Assembly (NCBI RefSeq): GCF_040529335.1
Contig: NZ_CP159534.1
Coordinates: 186,001-250,000, forward strand
Length of the DNA: 64,000 bases
Reading direction: 5' to 3'
From: Streptomyces sp. HUAS MG91
GTDB taxonomy: Bacteria; Actinomycetota; Actinomycetes; Streptomycetales; Streptomycetaceae
Shown: one piece after another, positions 1 to 8,590 of the stretch
Numbering within the stretch: the stretch's first letter is position 1
Layout of the letters: each line of letters starts with the position of its first letter
Made by a program: the position numbers and the translations under genes
The notes under the pieces: generated by a model
The model's input: the letters and a program-made list of their open reading frames with translations, nothing else
Database searches by the model: none
What the model was told of the DNA's origin: nothing

Positions 1-300
1 GCGCACACGGCCCGTACGACGTTCGCCGCCAACCTGTTCCAGGCGGGCGGCATCGAGCCCGTGACCGACGGCACCTTCGAGGAGAGCGGGGCGCGGGAAG
101 CGTGCCTGTGCTCCAGCGACGCCGTCTACGCCGAGCAGGCCGAGGACGCCGCACGGTCCCTGCGGGACGCGGGCGCCCGGCACGTGTTCCTCGCGGGCCG
201 CCCGGGCACCTCCGCCGCCCCCGACAGCTTCGTCTTCGCCGGCTGCGACGCCGTCGACGTACTCAGCGCCACGCTCGACCGCATGGGAGTGTCCCGATGA
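1..300 (+). CDS. mutA: methylmalonyl-CoA mutase small subunit, C-terminal part (cut by window edge)
   Basis: The reading frame is open from the first base and ends at TGA 298-300, giving about 99 residues that end in [10 protein letters not shown]. The residues resemble the C-terminal cobalamin-binding-like (Rossmann) domain of the non-catalytic beta subunit of methylmalonyl-CoA mutase. In known heterodimeric mutases (Propionibacterium, Streptomyces) this subunit pairs with MutB and does not itself bind B12. The stop overlaps the mutB start (ATGA), so the two are translationally coupled. The N-terminal part lies outside the window. Confidence 0.9.
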   Translation, partial: AHTARTTFAANLFQAGGIEPVTDGTFEESGAREACLCSSDAVYAEQAEDAARSLRDAGARHVFLAGRPGTSAAPDSFVFAGCDAVDVLSATLDRMGVSR

Positions 301-2492
301 CCGCCCCTGGCACGTCCGGTGTCCCCGACTTCTCCACGCTCGGTCTCGACAGCCCCGCGCCGGGCGTCACGGCGCAGGAGTGGCGCAGCGCCCTCAAGCG
401 CGCGGGCGACGGCGCCGACCCGCTGTGGGAGACGCCCGAGGGCATCTCCGTCAAGCCGCTGTACACCGGTGAGGACCTGGAGGGGCTGGACTTCCTCGGC
501 ACCTACCCGGGTGTCGCCCCGTACCTGCGCGGCCCCTATCCGACGATGTACGTCAATCAGCCCTGGACGATCCGCCAGTACGCGGGTTTCTCCACGGCCG
601 AGGAGTCCAACGCCTTCTACCGGCGCAATCTCGCCGCCGGCCAGAAGGGCCTGTCGGTCGCCTTCGACCTGCCGACGCACCGCGGCTACGACAGCGACCA
701 CCCGCGGGTGACCGGTGACGTCGGCATGGCGGGTGTCGCGATCGACTCGATCTACGACATGCGGCAGCTCTTCGACGGCATCCCGCTGGACCGGATGACC
801 GTGTCGATGACGATGAACGGCGCGGTGCTGCCCGTGCTCGCGCTGTACATCGTGGCGGCCGAGGAGCAGGGTGTGCCGCCGGAGAAGCTGGCCGGGACCA
901 TCCAGAACGACATCCTCAAGGAGTTCATGGTCCGCAACACCTACATCTATCCGCCGAAACCGTCGATGCGGATCATCTCCGACATCTTCGCGTACACGTC
1001 GCAGCGGATGCCGCGCTACAACTCGATCTCCATCTCCGGCTATCACATCCAGGAGGCGGGTGCGACGGCCGATCTGGAGCTGGCGTACACGCTCGCGGAC
1101 GGCGTCGAGTACATCCGGGCGGGCCGGGAGGCCGGGCTCGACGTCGACGCGTTCGCGCCGCGCCTGAGCTTCTTCTGGGCGATCGGCATGAACTTCTTCA
1201 TGGAGGTCGCCAAGCTGCGCGCGGCGCGCCTGCTGTGGGCGAAGCTGGTGAAGCAGTTCGACCCGAAGAACACCAAGTCCCTCTCGCTGCGCACCCATTC
1301 GCAGACGTCGGGCTGGTCGCTGACGGCGCAGGACGTGTTCAACAACGTCACACGTACGTGCGTGGAGGCGATGGCCGCGACGCAGGGCCACACCCAGTCG
1401 CTGCACACGAACGCGCTCGACGAGGCGCTCGCGCTGCCCACCGACTTCTCGGCGCGCATCGCCCGCAACACCCAGCTGCTCATCCAGCAGGAGTCGGGCA
1501 CGACGCGGGCGATCGACCCGTGGGGCGGCAGCGCGTACGTGGAGAAGCTGACGTACGACCTGGCGCGCCGGGCCTGGCAGCACATCCAGGAGGTCGAGCA
1601 GGCGGGCGGCATGGCCAAGGCCATCGACGCGGGCATCCCGAAGCTGCGCATCGAGGAGGCGGCCGCCCGCACCCAGGCGCGGATCGACTCCGGGCGGCAG
1701 CCCGTCATCGGCGTCAACAAGTACCGCGTCGACAGCGACGAGGAGATCGAGGTCCTCAAGGTCGACAACTCCTCGGTGCGGGCCCAGCAGATCGCCAAGC
1801 TGCGCCGGCTGCGCGAGGAGCGGGACGAGACGGCCTGCCGGGACGCGCTCGACGCGCTGACCCGGGCGGCGGGCGGTGACGGCAATCTGCTGGAACTCGC
1901 GGTCGACGCGGCGCGGGCCATGGCCACGGTCGGCGAGATCTCGGACGCGCTGGAGAAGGTCTACGGCCGGCACGCGGGCCAGATCCGTACGATCTCCGGT
2001 GTGTACCGCAACGAAGCAGGGGAGTCCGTGAACGTGGACCGGACCCGCGGCCGCGTCGAGGAGTTCGCCGAGGCCGAGGGGCGCCGGCCGCGCATCCTCG
2101 TGGCAAAGATGGGCCAGGACGGGCACGACCGCGGCCAGAAGGTGATCGCGACCGCCTTCGCCGACCTGGGCTTCGACGTCGATGTCGGCCCGCTGTTCCA
2201 GACCCCCGGCGAGGTGGCGCGACAGGCCGTCGAGGCGGACGTGCACATCGTCGGCGTGTCGTCACTGGCCGCCGGTCACCTCACCCTCGTACCGGCGCTG
2301 CGCGAGGCGCTCGCCGAAGAGGGGCGCGAGGACATCATGATCGTGGTGGGCGGGGTGATTCCGCCGCAGGACGTGCCCACGCTCCTGGAGATGGGCGCGG
2401 CCGCCGTGTTCCCGCCGGGCACCGTGATCCCGGACGCCGCCCACGACCTGGTGTCGCGCCTCGCGGCGGACCTCGGGCACGACGACCAGTGA
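297..2492 (+). CDS. mutB: methylmalonyl-CoA mutase large (catalytic) subunit
   Basis: A 731-residue protein starting [12 protein letters not shown], the usual length for MutB. It interconverts (R)-methylmalonyl-CoA and succinyl-CoA with adenosylcobalamin, linking propionate and branched-chain amino acid catabolism to the TCA cycle and to methylmalonyl extender units for polyketides. The N-terminal TIM barrel carries [12 protein letters not shown]. The C-terminal B12 domain has the base-off DxHxxG motif (GQDGHDRG), with His610 as the expected lower cobalt ligand. I rejected a much earlier in-frame start because ATG 297 overlaps the mutA stop. meaB follows 12 bp after the stop. Confidence 0.97.
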   Translation: MTAPGTSGVPDFSTLGLDSPAPGVTAQEWRSALKRAGDGADPLWETPEGISVKPLYTGEDLEGLDFLGTYPGVAPYLRGPYPTMYVNQPWTIRQYAGFSTAEESNAFYRRNLAAGQKGLSVAFDLPTHRGYDSDHPRVTGDVGMAGVAIDSIYDMRQLFDGIPLDRMTVSMTMNGAVLPVLALYIVAAEEQGVPPEKLAGTIQNDILKEFMVRNTYIYPPKPSMRIISDIFAYTSQRMPRYNSISISGYHIQEAGATADLELAYTLADGVEYIRAGREAGLDVDAFAPRLSFFWAIGMNFFMEVAKLRAARLLWAKLVKQFDPKNTKSLSLRTHSQTSGWSLTAQDVFNNVTRTCVEAMAATQGHTQSLHTNALDEALALPTDFSARIARNTQLLIQQESGTTRAIDPWGGSAYVEKLTYDLARRAWQHIQEVEQAGGMAKAIDAGIPKLRIEEAAARTQARIDSGRQPVIGVNKYRVDSDEEIEVLKVDNSSVRAQQIAKLRRLREERDETACRDALDALTRAAGGDGNLLELAVDAARAMATVGEISDALEKVYGRHAGQIRTISGVYRNEAGESVNVDRTRGRVEEFAEAEGRRPRILVAKMGQDGHDRGQKVIATAFADLGFDVDVGPLFQTPGEVARQAVEADVHIVGVSSLAAGHLTLVPALREALAEEGREDIMIVVGGVIPPQDVPTLLEMGAAAVFPPGTVIPDAAHDLVSRLAADLGHDDQ

Positions 2493-2504
2493 GCCGGTGA
2501 CGGT

Positions 2505-3503
2505 GTGCCCATCGATCTCGATACGTACGTCAAGGGCGTCCTGGCCGGGAAGCGGGCGATCGTCGCACGGGCGATCACCCTCGTCGAGTCGACGCGCCCC
2601 CAGCACCGGCGCCTGGCGCAGGAGTTGCTGACGGAGCTGCTGCCGTACAGCGGCCGGGCCCGCCGGATCGGCGTCAGCGGGGTGCCGGGGGTGGGGAAGT
2701 CGACGTTCATCGACGCGTTCGGCTCCCTGCTCACCGGCCGCGGTCACCGGGTCGCCGTGCTCGCGGTCGACCCGTCGTCCAGCCGCACCGGCGGTTCCAT
2801 CCTGGGCGACAAGACGCGGATGGAGCGCCTCGCGGTCGATCCGGCCGCCTTCGTGCGCCCCTCCCCCACGGCCGGCACGCTCGGCGGGGTCGCCAAGGCG
2901 ACCCGTGAGTCGATCGTCGTCATGGAGGCCGCCGGGTACGACGTGGTGCTGGTGGAGACGGTCGGCGTGGGGCAGTCGGAGACGGCTGTGGCGAACATGG
3001 TCGACACGTTTCTGCTGCTGTCGCTGGCGCGGACCGGTGACCAGTTGCAGGGCATCAAGAAGGGTGTCCTCGAACTCGCCGACGTGATCGCGGTGAACAA
3101 GGCGGACGGGCCGCATGAGCGGGACGCGCGTTCGGCGGCGCGGGAACTGTCGGGCGCGCTGCGCCTGATGCACGGCAAGGACGCGTTCTGGACGCCTCCG
3201 GTGCTGTCGTGCAGCGCCCGCGAGGAGAGCGGACTCGACGAGGTCTGGGAGCGGATCGAGCAGCATCGCACGCTCCTCGACTCGACGGGACGTCTCGCCG
3301 AGCGGCGCCGCACGCAGCAGGTCGACTGGACGTGGACGATGGTGCGCGACGAACTCCTCGGCCGACTGCACGCCGATCCCGCGGTACGGGCACTCACCCC
3401 CGGTCTGGAGCGGCGGGTCCGCGACGGTGACCTCACCGCGACGCTCGCGGCCGAGCAGATCCTGGACACCTTCCGGAAAGGGGAGGCGGAGGTCGGGGAC
3501 TGA
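2505..3503 (+). CDS. meaB: methylmalonyl-CoA mutase-associated GTPase MeaB (ArgK family)
   Basis: A 332-residue P-loop GTPase with GTG start 2505. The Walker A motif is GVPGVGKST around Lys65. Further motifs are AVDPSSSRTGGSILGDKTRM, VETVGVGQSE and the base-recognition motif NKAD. The N-terminal helices and C-terminal dimerisation arm match the G3E/MeaB family. MeaB protects methylmalonyl-CoA mutase and gates delivery of adenosylcobalamin to it. Its position as third gene of the mutAB operon is classical. Older annotations call this family ArgK or LAO/AO transport ATPase, which is outdated. Confidence 0.95.
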   Translation: MPIDLDTYVKGVLAGKRAIVARAITLVESTRPQHRRLAQELLTELLPYSGRARRIGVSGVPGVGKSTFIDAFGSLLTGRGHRVAVLAVDPSSSRTGGSILGDKTRMERLAVDPAAFVRPSPTAGTLGGVAKATRESIVVMEAAGYDVVLVETVGVGQSETAVANMVDTFLLLSLARTGDQLQGIKKGVLELADVIAVNKADGPHERDARSAARELSGALRLMHGKDAFWTPPVLSCSAREESGLDEVWERIEQHRTLLDSTGRLAERRRTQQVDWTWTMVRDELLGRLHADPAVRALTPGLERRVRDGDLTATLAAEQILDTFRKGEAEVGD

Positions 3504-3512
3504 CGCGGCCGG

Positions 3513-4190
3513 TCACCCGGTCAGGCAGCAGTCCCCGCACGTGCCGCCGCCCGGGGCACGGTAGAAGAGACAACAGCTGTTGCGGCGGAACGTCAGCCGG
3601 GGCCCGGTGATCCGCCCGGTGCCCCGCAGCCGGCCCGTCTCCAGGAGCTCGCGGGTCAGGCGGGTGAGCGGGCCGCGCAGGGCGGGCCGGGTGCGCAGCA
3701 GTTGCGCAGCCGAACCGACCAGCGCGGACGCGGAGTTGCCTGCCAGCAGGCCCGGCGCCACCTTGGCGGTGAGGCCGCTTTCTACGTCGCGCAGCACGCC
3801 GTCGACCTCCGCGTGGACGGCTTCCACCGGCGACGGAAGCCGCGCCGCGATCCGCCCCCGCGACTCGGTCAGGCACAGGTCCGTGCCCTCACCGGACCAG
3901 TCGACGGCGCTCATCGTGGGCACGATCCCGTGCACGAGCGCGCAGGCGAGGACCGGTGACCACAGCCGGGCCGCGAGCCCGAGGTGCGCGATGGAGACGC
4001 CGACGCGCGCCTCGGCGGTTCCGAAACGGTCGTTGACCGCCCGCGCACGGGCCGCGAACCCGTCGCGGAGGGCCCCGCCGCCGGCACGGTCCCGGGGCGC
4101 GACCGTGTCGAGGGCGAAGAATCCACCGAGCCGAGCGATGTCGCGCAGCGCCTCGGTGACCTGCTCCGGCCGGGCCTCGGTGGCGTTCAC
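3513..4190 (-). CDS. FhuF-like [2Fe-2S] protein (ferric siderophore reductase family)
   Basis: A 225-residue protein whose last residues hold the FhuF cluster signature CC-x10-C-x2-C (NSCCLFYRAPGGGTCGDCC). In FhuF of E. coli this C-terminal [2Fe-2S] site reduces ferric iron in siderophores. The GTG start at 4190 overlaps the stop of the upstream ferredoxin-like gene (GTGA), so the two form a tight operon. The operon is led by a cobalamin riboswitch, so the substrate is more likely a corrinoid or cobalt species than a ferric siderophore (inference). It converges on meaB with only 9 bp between the stops. Confidence 0.8.
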   Translation of the reverse strand: MNATEARPEQVTEALRDIARLGGFFALDTVAPRDRAGGGALRDGFAARARAVNDRFGTAEARVGVSIAHLGLAARLWSPVLACALVHGIVPTMSAVDWSGEGTDLCLTESRGRIAARLPSPVEAVHAEVDGVLRDVESGLTAKVAPGLLAGNSASALVGSAAQLLRTRPALRGPLTRLTRELLETGRLRGTGRITGPRLTFRRNSCCLFYRAPGGGTCGDCCLTG

Positions 4191-4576
4191 GGGGTGCCGG
4201 GGGCGCGGCGCGGCGGCTCGATGAGGTAGAGGTCGAGGATCTCGGGCCGGGCCGCGACACCCGGGCCGCCCTCCCGTACCCAGTCCGCTATGTCCTCGGT
4301 CGCGTCCGGGTCGTTGACCAGGCCGAGCCACACCGGCCGGGCGCCCGCCGCCCGCCCGGCCGTCGACGGCTGCACGACGACCACGTTGGCCTGCTCGCAG
4401 ACGTCCAGGCACTCGGAGATCCGCACCGGCGCGATCTGGCGCAGCCGCGCCGTCTGGGCCGCGTGATCGGCATTGACCTTGACGGTGCCGCAGCAGCAGT
4501 CGCGGCACACCACCACCCGGCACGGGACCGTCCGGTCCCCTGTCGTCACGGTCTCGTCGGCGAGCCGTTCGGGCAT
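4187..4576 (-). CDS. thioredoxin-like [2Fe-2S] ferredoxin-type small protein
   Basis: A 129-residue protein starting MPERLADE. Clustered cysteines, VVCRDCCCGT near residue 25 and ISECLDVCEQAN about 30 residues later, resemble thioredoxin-like [2Fe-2S] ferredoxins. The hydrophobic stretch NVVVVQP follows the second cluster, as in that fold. I chose ATG 4576 over an upstream in-frame start because that start would put the riboswitch inside the coding sequence, and because an AGGAAGGA ribosome site lies 4-5 nt before ATG 4576. A 6-bp hairpin (4595-4613) sits between riboswitch and ribosome site. It probably passes electrons to the FhuF-like partner under B12-responsive control (inference). Confidence 0.75.
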   Translation of the reverse strand: MPERLADETVTTGDRTVPCRVVVCRDCCCGTVKVNADHAAQTARLRQIAPVRISECLDVCEQANVVVVQPSTAGRAAGARPVWLGLVNDPDATEDIADWVREGGPGVAARPEILDLYLIEPPRRAPGTP

Positions 4577-4626
4577 GCCGTGTCCTTCCTCTCGCCGGGG
4601 AGTTCCGCCCCGGGGTGCTTCGAGGA

Positions 4627-4774
4627 GGCGACAGCGTGAGTCTCCTGGCTCTCGGGTCCACGCTCGTCCCGGCCTTCCCACCCGCGCGGGGCAGTGGCTC
4701 GTCGGGATCCGCTCGCCGATCACAGTGGCGGTACCGCACCGGATTCGCACCGGTTTCCTCGGGCGGCTGTCGCC
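4627..4774 (-). promoter_or_regulatory. cobalamin (AdoCbl-type) riboswitch
   Basis: Read on the minus strand, the region has the B12 riboswitch consensus: GGAAACCGGTGCGAATCCGG, then the B12-box-like CCGCCACTGTGATCGG, and a 3' part with GAGCCAGGAGACTC. The ends pair perfectly as a P1 stem: GGCGACAGC on one side (plus strand 4766-4774) and its exact complement (4627-4635). The first gene starts 50 nt downstream. A short GC hairpin (4595-4613) next to the ribosome site suggests translational control. In Streptomyces such elements repress downstream genes when adenosylcobalamin is abundant. Confidence 0.93.
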
Positions 4775-4843
4775 CATGTCCGCGCTCATCATGCCATCCG
4801 CCCGACACGGCGACCGGCCCGAGGCCGCGCCGGACGGCATGCG

Positions 4844-6076
4844 CTACGCGGAATCGGTGCGCCACAGACCGTCGGGGCCGTCGCCCGCCGCGTCGAGGAT
4901 GATCCGGGCGTCCCGTTGGCCGAGTTTGACGGCCTCGCCGAGGAACTCCGGTTCGAAGAACAGGTAGCTGAGCAGTTCGCCCCGGCTCTGTCCCGGGCCC
5001 AGGAGCGCGGCGAGGAACATCAGGTCGGGGTTGGCCAGCCGGCGCAGGCCCCGGAAACAGGTGTCCAGGACGTACTCCGCCAGTTGTCCGAGCTGATCCG
5101 CCTGACCGGGCATCGGGCCGCCGAAGAGGTACTCGACGACCGTGTACGGGCGTCCGCGCGGGCTGATCCGTCGCGCCCCGGACTCGAGCAGCTCGTCGAC
5201 CTTGCCGAGCGTCCGCGTGTCCTCCACCATGCGGTCGCCCATCAGGCCGGTCAGGATCTGCGCGACGACGTCCTGGACGGACGGGCGGGGTTCGTCGCCG
5301 CAGTCCGCTGGGCGGGGCAGGTCGCGCAGCGGTGTCGTGGCGACGATCACCACGCGTCGCGCGCCGAGCGAGATCGTCGGCTTGACGGGGGCGTTGAGGC
5401 GTACGCCGCCGTCCATGTACCAGCAGCCGCTCGGCTCGATCCTGACGGGCGGAAACGCCACGGGAATCGCGGCGGACGCCATCACGTGGTCCACGCTCAG
5501 GACGGTACGGGTGTAATCCACAGCCCGGTCGGTGTCGGACGCCGGCAGCCGGGCCGCCGCGGGTCCCTCGGCGAAGATCTCCGTACGGCCGGTGCCGCAG
5601 GCCGTCGTGGCCACGGCCACGGCCTGCACGACGCCGTCGACCAGATTGGTGTGGAGCTGGTCCCAGTTCACCTTCGTGCGCAGGGTCGTCCGCAGCGGGG
5701 TCGTGTCGAGCAGGCCGGCCAGGGGCGCGCTGGAGGGGTTGACGACTCTCGTGACGCACTGCCGCAGGATCATGGGCAGGGCCGTCAGGACGAACGGCCT
5801 GAAGACCTGACTTTTCGTCAGTTCCGCCCAGGCGGTCATCACTTGGTCGGCGGCCTGGGCGACGGGCAGGTGGGCGAGCGAGGCGAAGAGCACCGCGTTG
5901 AGCGCTCCCGCACTGGTGCCGGTGAACAGCGTCGGCCGCTGCCCCCGCGCGTCGAGCTCCGGCAGCAGGGTCGCCAGCATGCCCGCCTCGTAGGCACCCC
6001 GAGCCCCGCCCCCTGCCAGCACCACGCCGATGTCACCGCCGGCCGTGGCCGACGTGGCGGCTGCGTCCTCGGGCAT
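4844..6076 (-). CDS. patatin-like phospholipase family protein
   Basis: A 410-residue protein. It has the glycine-rich oxyanion loop GGGARGAYEAG near residue 23, the nucleophile elbow GTSAG, and the Asp of the Ser-Asp dyad in DGGVRLNAP. These define a patatin-type acyl hydrolase acting on lipid or acyl esters. The C-terminal third is not recognised beyond the patatin fold. No signal peptide is visible, so it is probably cytoplasmic or peripheral. It sits upstream of the riboswitch on the same strand but ends before it, so it is a separate unit. Confidence 0.88.
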   Translation of the reverse strand: MPEDAAATSATAGGDIGVVLAGGGARGAYEAGMLATLLPELDARGQRPTLFTGTSAGALNAVLFASLAHLPVAQAADQVMTAWAELTKSQVFRPFVLTALPMILRQCVTRVVNPSSAPLAGLLDTTPLRTTLRTKVNWDQLHTNLVDGVVQAVAVATTACGTGRTEIFAEGPAAARLPASDTDRAVDYTRTVLSVDHVMASAAIPVAFPPVRIEPSGCWYMDGGVRLNAPVKPTISLGARRVVIVATTPLRDLPRPADCGDEPRPSVQDVVAQILTGLMGDRMVEDTRTLGKVDELLESGARRISPRGRPYTVVEYLFGGPMPGQADQLGQLAEYVLDTCFRGLRRLANPDLMFLAALLGPGQSRGELLSYLFFEPEFLGEAVKLGQRDARIILDAAGDGPDGLWRTDSA

Positions 6077-6222
6077 CGCCCCTCCCCGGTCGACGTCGCT
6101 CCGGTACGGCCGCGGCAGGTTCCCTGCGCGTCACGGGCCGCCCGGTCGATGCCACTACGCCGGGCGCAACGGTGCAACGGCGGAACCGGCCATGCCCCGG
6201 ACGGCAGCCCCGCTGTGTCGCC

Positions 6223-7371
6223 CTAGAGCCGGCTCATCGATGCCATCGCGTACAGCAGCTCGACGGCGGCCGTGGGGTCGCCCTGTTGGTTCCTGGCCGC
6301 CTCCCGTGGTGCGAGATGGCCCGCCGCGACCCGGCAGAACTCCACTTCGGGCAGGACGATGTGGCTGACGCAGTTGTCCGGGCCGGCCGGGCCGTCGGCA
6401 TCGTCCACGGGCAGGTACCAGTCGCCCCCGCTCTCGCCCTCGATCTCCAGGCGCACACTGCGCGGCGCCGCCCCGGGCTGGGTGCGGGACAGCGGCGGCG
6501 ACGCGAGTCCCGCCTGCCTGCGCGCGGCCAGGATCGCCGGCAGCATCTGCACGGCGACCCCGATGAGCGTCCGCAGATGTTCGGGCACCGGGGGCGGATA
6601 GGGATAGTCCACGGCGTCCGCGATGTCGGTGGCGTGGATCCACGTCTCGAAGGCCCGGTCGAGCAGGGCCAGGCGCAGGGGCAGGACGACATCGTCTCCG
6701 TAGGGCACGGCGATGTCCGCCACCCCGTTGCCGCTGAACGAGCAGGTGCGGATGAGTTCGTAGGCGTGGTCCCGCCAGGCGCGGCGGACGGATTCGGGGC
6801 TCTCGTCACCGGACGTGTCGGACGCCGTACGGTCCTGTTCCGTCTGCTCCCACAGCGCCCTGGTCCGCGCCTCCGGATCCGACGACAGGTCCTGGGCACC
6901 GCGCACGGGGTCCGGCAGTCCCAGCGAACGGGACACCGAGCCGTCCACCGCGAGGAGATGGTGGAGCACCCCGGACACGGACGTGGAGTGGGTGGCGGGG
7001 TCGTCGCCCTCGAACCATTCCAGCTGGACCGGGGACTTCCACTCGTCGTCGCTCATGTCCGCGAGCAGCGAGCCGAGGCGGGCGGTCTCGGCGTCGTACG
7101 GCTGGGCGTAGTCGGGGACCGCGATCTGGGGCGGGCGGGCGCTCAGGCAGGAGCCGAGGACCTCGGCGCGCAGCGTGGGTGCCAGGTCGAGACCCATGTG
7201 GGGGTGCAGCAGTTCGAGGGAGGTCCGCAGCCGTGCCGCCTCGTCGGCGCAGGAGGGGCACCGGGCGAGGTGCTCGTCGACCTCCGCCGTCTCCTCCGTG
7301 GAGCAGGCCCCCAGCGCCCAGGCGCCGAGGAGCTGCTCGAGGCGGGAGTGCCCGTCGAAGTCACTACTCAT
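6223..7371 (-). CDS. zinc-finger anti-sigma factor fused to a mycothiol-dependent maleylpyruvate isomerase-like (DinB-fold) domain
   Basis: A 382-residue protein. Residues about 12-50 carry the anti-sigma zinc finger H-x3-C-x2-C (HLARCPSC). The remainder resembles the DinB-fold MDMPI family: a HHLLAVDGSVSR helix and a C-terminal FETWIHATDIADAVDYP segment typical of actinobacterial maleylpyruvate isomerase domains. Its start overlaps the stop of the ECF sigma gene (ATGA), the usual sigma/anti-sigma arrangement. It probably binds and inhibits that sigma factor. A possible sensing role for the MDMPI-like domain (mycothiol or metal) is inference. Confidence 0.8.
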   Translation of the reverse strand: MSSDFDGHSRLEQLLGAWALGACSTEETAEVDEHLARCPSCADEAARLRTSLELLHPHMGLDLAPTLRAEVLGSCLSARPPQIAVPDYAQPYDAETARLGSLLADMSDDEWKSPVQLEWFEGDDPATHSTSVSGVLHHLLAVDGSVSRSLGLPDPVRGAQDLSSDPEARTRALWEQTEQDRTASDTSGDESPESVRRAWRDHAYELIRTCSFSGNGVADIAVPYGDDVVLPLRLALLDRAFETWIHATDIADAVDYPYPPPVPEHLRTLIGVAVQMLPAILAARRQAGLASPPLSRTQPGAAPRSVRLEIEGESGGDWYLPVDDADGPAGPDNCVSHIVLPEVEFCRVAAGHLAPREAARNQQGDPTAAVELLYAMASMSRL

Positions 7372-7898
7372 CGTCCGTCCTCCCCGGTGGCGGCGTCGGT
7401 ACCGGCCAGCATGGTCAGCCCGTGCCGGAGTCTGCGCAGTATCTCGTCCTCGGCGACGCCGAGTTCGGCCGCGGCCTGGTGGTAGTCCATCTTCTCCGTG
7501 TGGACGAGGTGGATCGCGACGCGTGTGCCCCGGTTCATGGAGCCGAGGGCCGCGTCCGCTCGCTCGATGCGGGCGGCCGAGAGGCGGGCGGCCGGCTCGC
7601 CCTCCCGGGGCGGCGCGTCGGGCCCGCTCTCGTACCGGTCCAGCGCCGCCATGACCAGCCAGGTGCCGAGACGGTACCGCCCCGGGTCGAGGGACCGGGG
7701 GTGCTGCCACAGGTGCGTGAAGACGCCCACCACGAGGTCGCGGGTGGCCTGTTCGTCGCCGGTCAGCCGTGCCGCCACTGAGTGAAGCATGCGGGCGTAG
7801 CGGTCGTAGACCTCGCCGAGCACCGCGGCCTCGCCGCGGACCAGGCGGATCTGGACCTGCCGTTCCCACCGTGCCCCATCGTCGACCGGGTCGGCCAT
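7368..7898 (-). CDS. ECF-type RNA polymerase sigma factor
   Basis: A 176-residue protein starting MADPVDDGARWERQVQ. Region 2 is recognisable (VYDRYARMLHSVAARLTGDEQATRDLVVGVF...LWQHP). The C-terminal region 4 helix-turn-helix reads YHQAAAELGVAEDEILRRLRHG. The length is typical of ECF sigmas. I used ATG 7898 rather than an in-frame start 120 bases upstream, because the family's conserved part begins shortly after it and the extra sequence is atypical. It is translationally coupled to the downstream anti-sigma gene. Region 2.3/2.4 is degenerate compared with classical ECFs. Confidence 0.85.
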   Translation of the reverse strand: MADPVDDGARWERQVQIRLVRGEAAVLGEVYDRYARMLHSVAARLTGDEQATRDLVVGVFTHLWQHPRSLDPGRYRLGTWLVMAALDRYESGPDAPPREGEPAARLSAARIERADAALGSMNRGTRVAIHLVHTEKMDYHQAAAELGVAEDEILRRLRHGLTMLAGTDAATGEDGR

Positions 7899-7952
7899 GC
7901 CCCTCCTCGGGTCCCTGACGTGCTGCCGCACACGCCAACGTACCCAGTGAAT

Positions 7953-7968
7953 GTTGTCATGCGACAAC
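7953..7968. promoter_or_regulatory. short palindrome upstream of the sigma/anti-sigma operon
   Basis: GTTGTC-ATGC-GACAAC is a perfect 6-bp inverted repeat centred 62 bp upstream of the sigma-factor start, in an otherwise gene-free 189-bp stretch. It could be an operator or part of the promoter. Its size makes chance occurrence possible. Confidence 0.35.
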
Positions 7969-8087
7969 TCGCCCGCGCATGAACTGTATTGATCGAAGGG
8001 GAAGTTGCATCGGATCACTTCTGGCCCGTCCGTGACGGCATGGATCTCGCCGACGCCCGCGCCCCGTCCCCTCCGTTCGCCACCGGC

Positions 8088-8522
8088 TCAGTCGATGCAG
8101 AACTCGTTGCCCTCGATGTCCTGCATCGGGATGCAGGACTCGTTCTCCTCGTCGGCGTACAGGGTGGTCACGTGTGTCGCGCCGAGCGCGACGAGCCGTG
8201 CGCACTCGGCCTCGAGGGCGGCGAGGCGCTCGGCACCCACCAGGCCGGTGCCGACGCGCACGTCGAGGTGCACGCGGTTCTTGACGACCCTGCCCTCGGG
8301 CACCCGCTGGAAGAACAGCCGCGGTCCCTCACCCGAGGGGTCGACGCAGGCCGACCACGCGTCCCGCTCCTCGGGCGGCTGCGCGTTCCTGAAGTCGTCC
8401 CAGGTGTCGAACTCCTCGGGCGGCCGGGGCATGACGTACCCGAGCACCTCGCACCAGAACCGGGCGACACGCTCGGGTTCCGCGCAGTCGAAGGTGACCT
8501 GGAATTTCTTGATCGCTGACAT
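8088..8522 (-). CDS. VOC family (glyoxalase/bleomycin-resistance-like) protein
   Basis: A 144-residue protein with the glyoxalase-type beta-alpha-beta-beta-beta pattern in two halves. The N-terminal half has QVTFDCAEPERVARFWCEVLGY. The C-terminal half has NRVHLDVRVG and ends QDIEGNEFCID, where the final Glu is a typical VOC metal ligand position. The length fits single-domain VOC proteins of the glyoxalase_6 type common in Streptomyces. Substrate unknown. It stands alone with the opposing or unrelated genes more than 65 bp away. Confidence 0.85.
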   Translation of the reverse strand: MSAIKKFQVTFDCAEPERVARFWCEVLGYVMPRPPEEFDTWDDFRNAQPPEERDAWSACVDPSGEGPRLFFQRVPEGRVVKNRVHLDVRVGTGLVGAERLAALEAECARLVALGATHVTTLYADEENESCIPMQDIEGNEFCID

Positions 8523-8590
8523 CGGCGCACCATACCAACGGCTCCCTGCCGCCCACACCCCGAATAAGGAGCCCAGGCCCGCGGCCGCCG

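Noticed and set aside
102..296. In-frame upstream extension of mutB
   Set aside because: The extension is Arg-rich and overlaps mutA coding sequence. ATG 297 overlaps the mutA stop and gives the standard family N-terminus.
126..2246. A 706-codon open frame antisense to mutB
   Set aside because: It is a shadow of the high-GC mutB gene: low-complexity Arg/His/Val-rich translation, no recognisable domain, and the opposite strand encodes an unmistakable mutase.
7899..8018. N-terminal extension of the ECF sigma factor
   Set aside because: The extra 40 residues are Arg/Trp-rich and not sigma-like, and the extension would cover the promoter palindrome at 7953.
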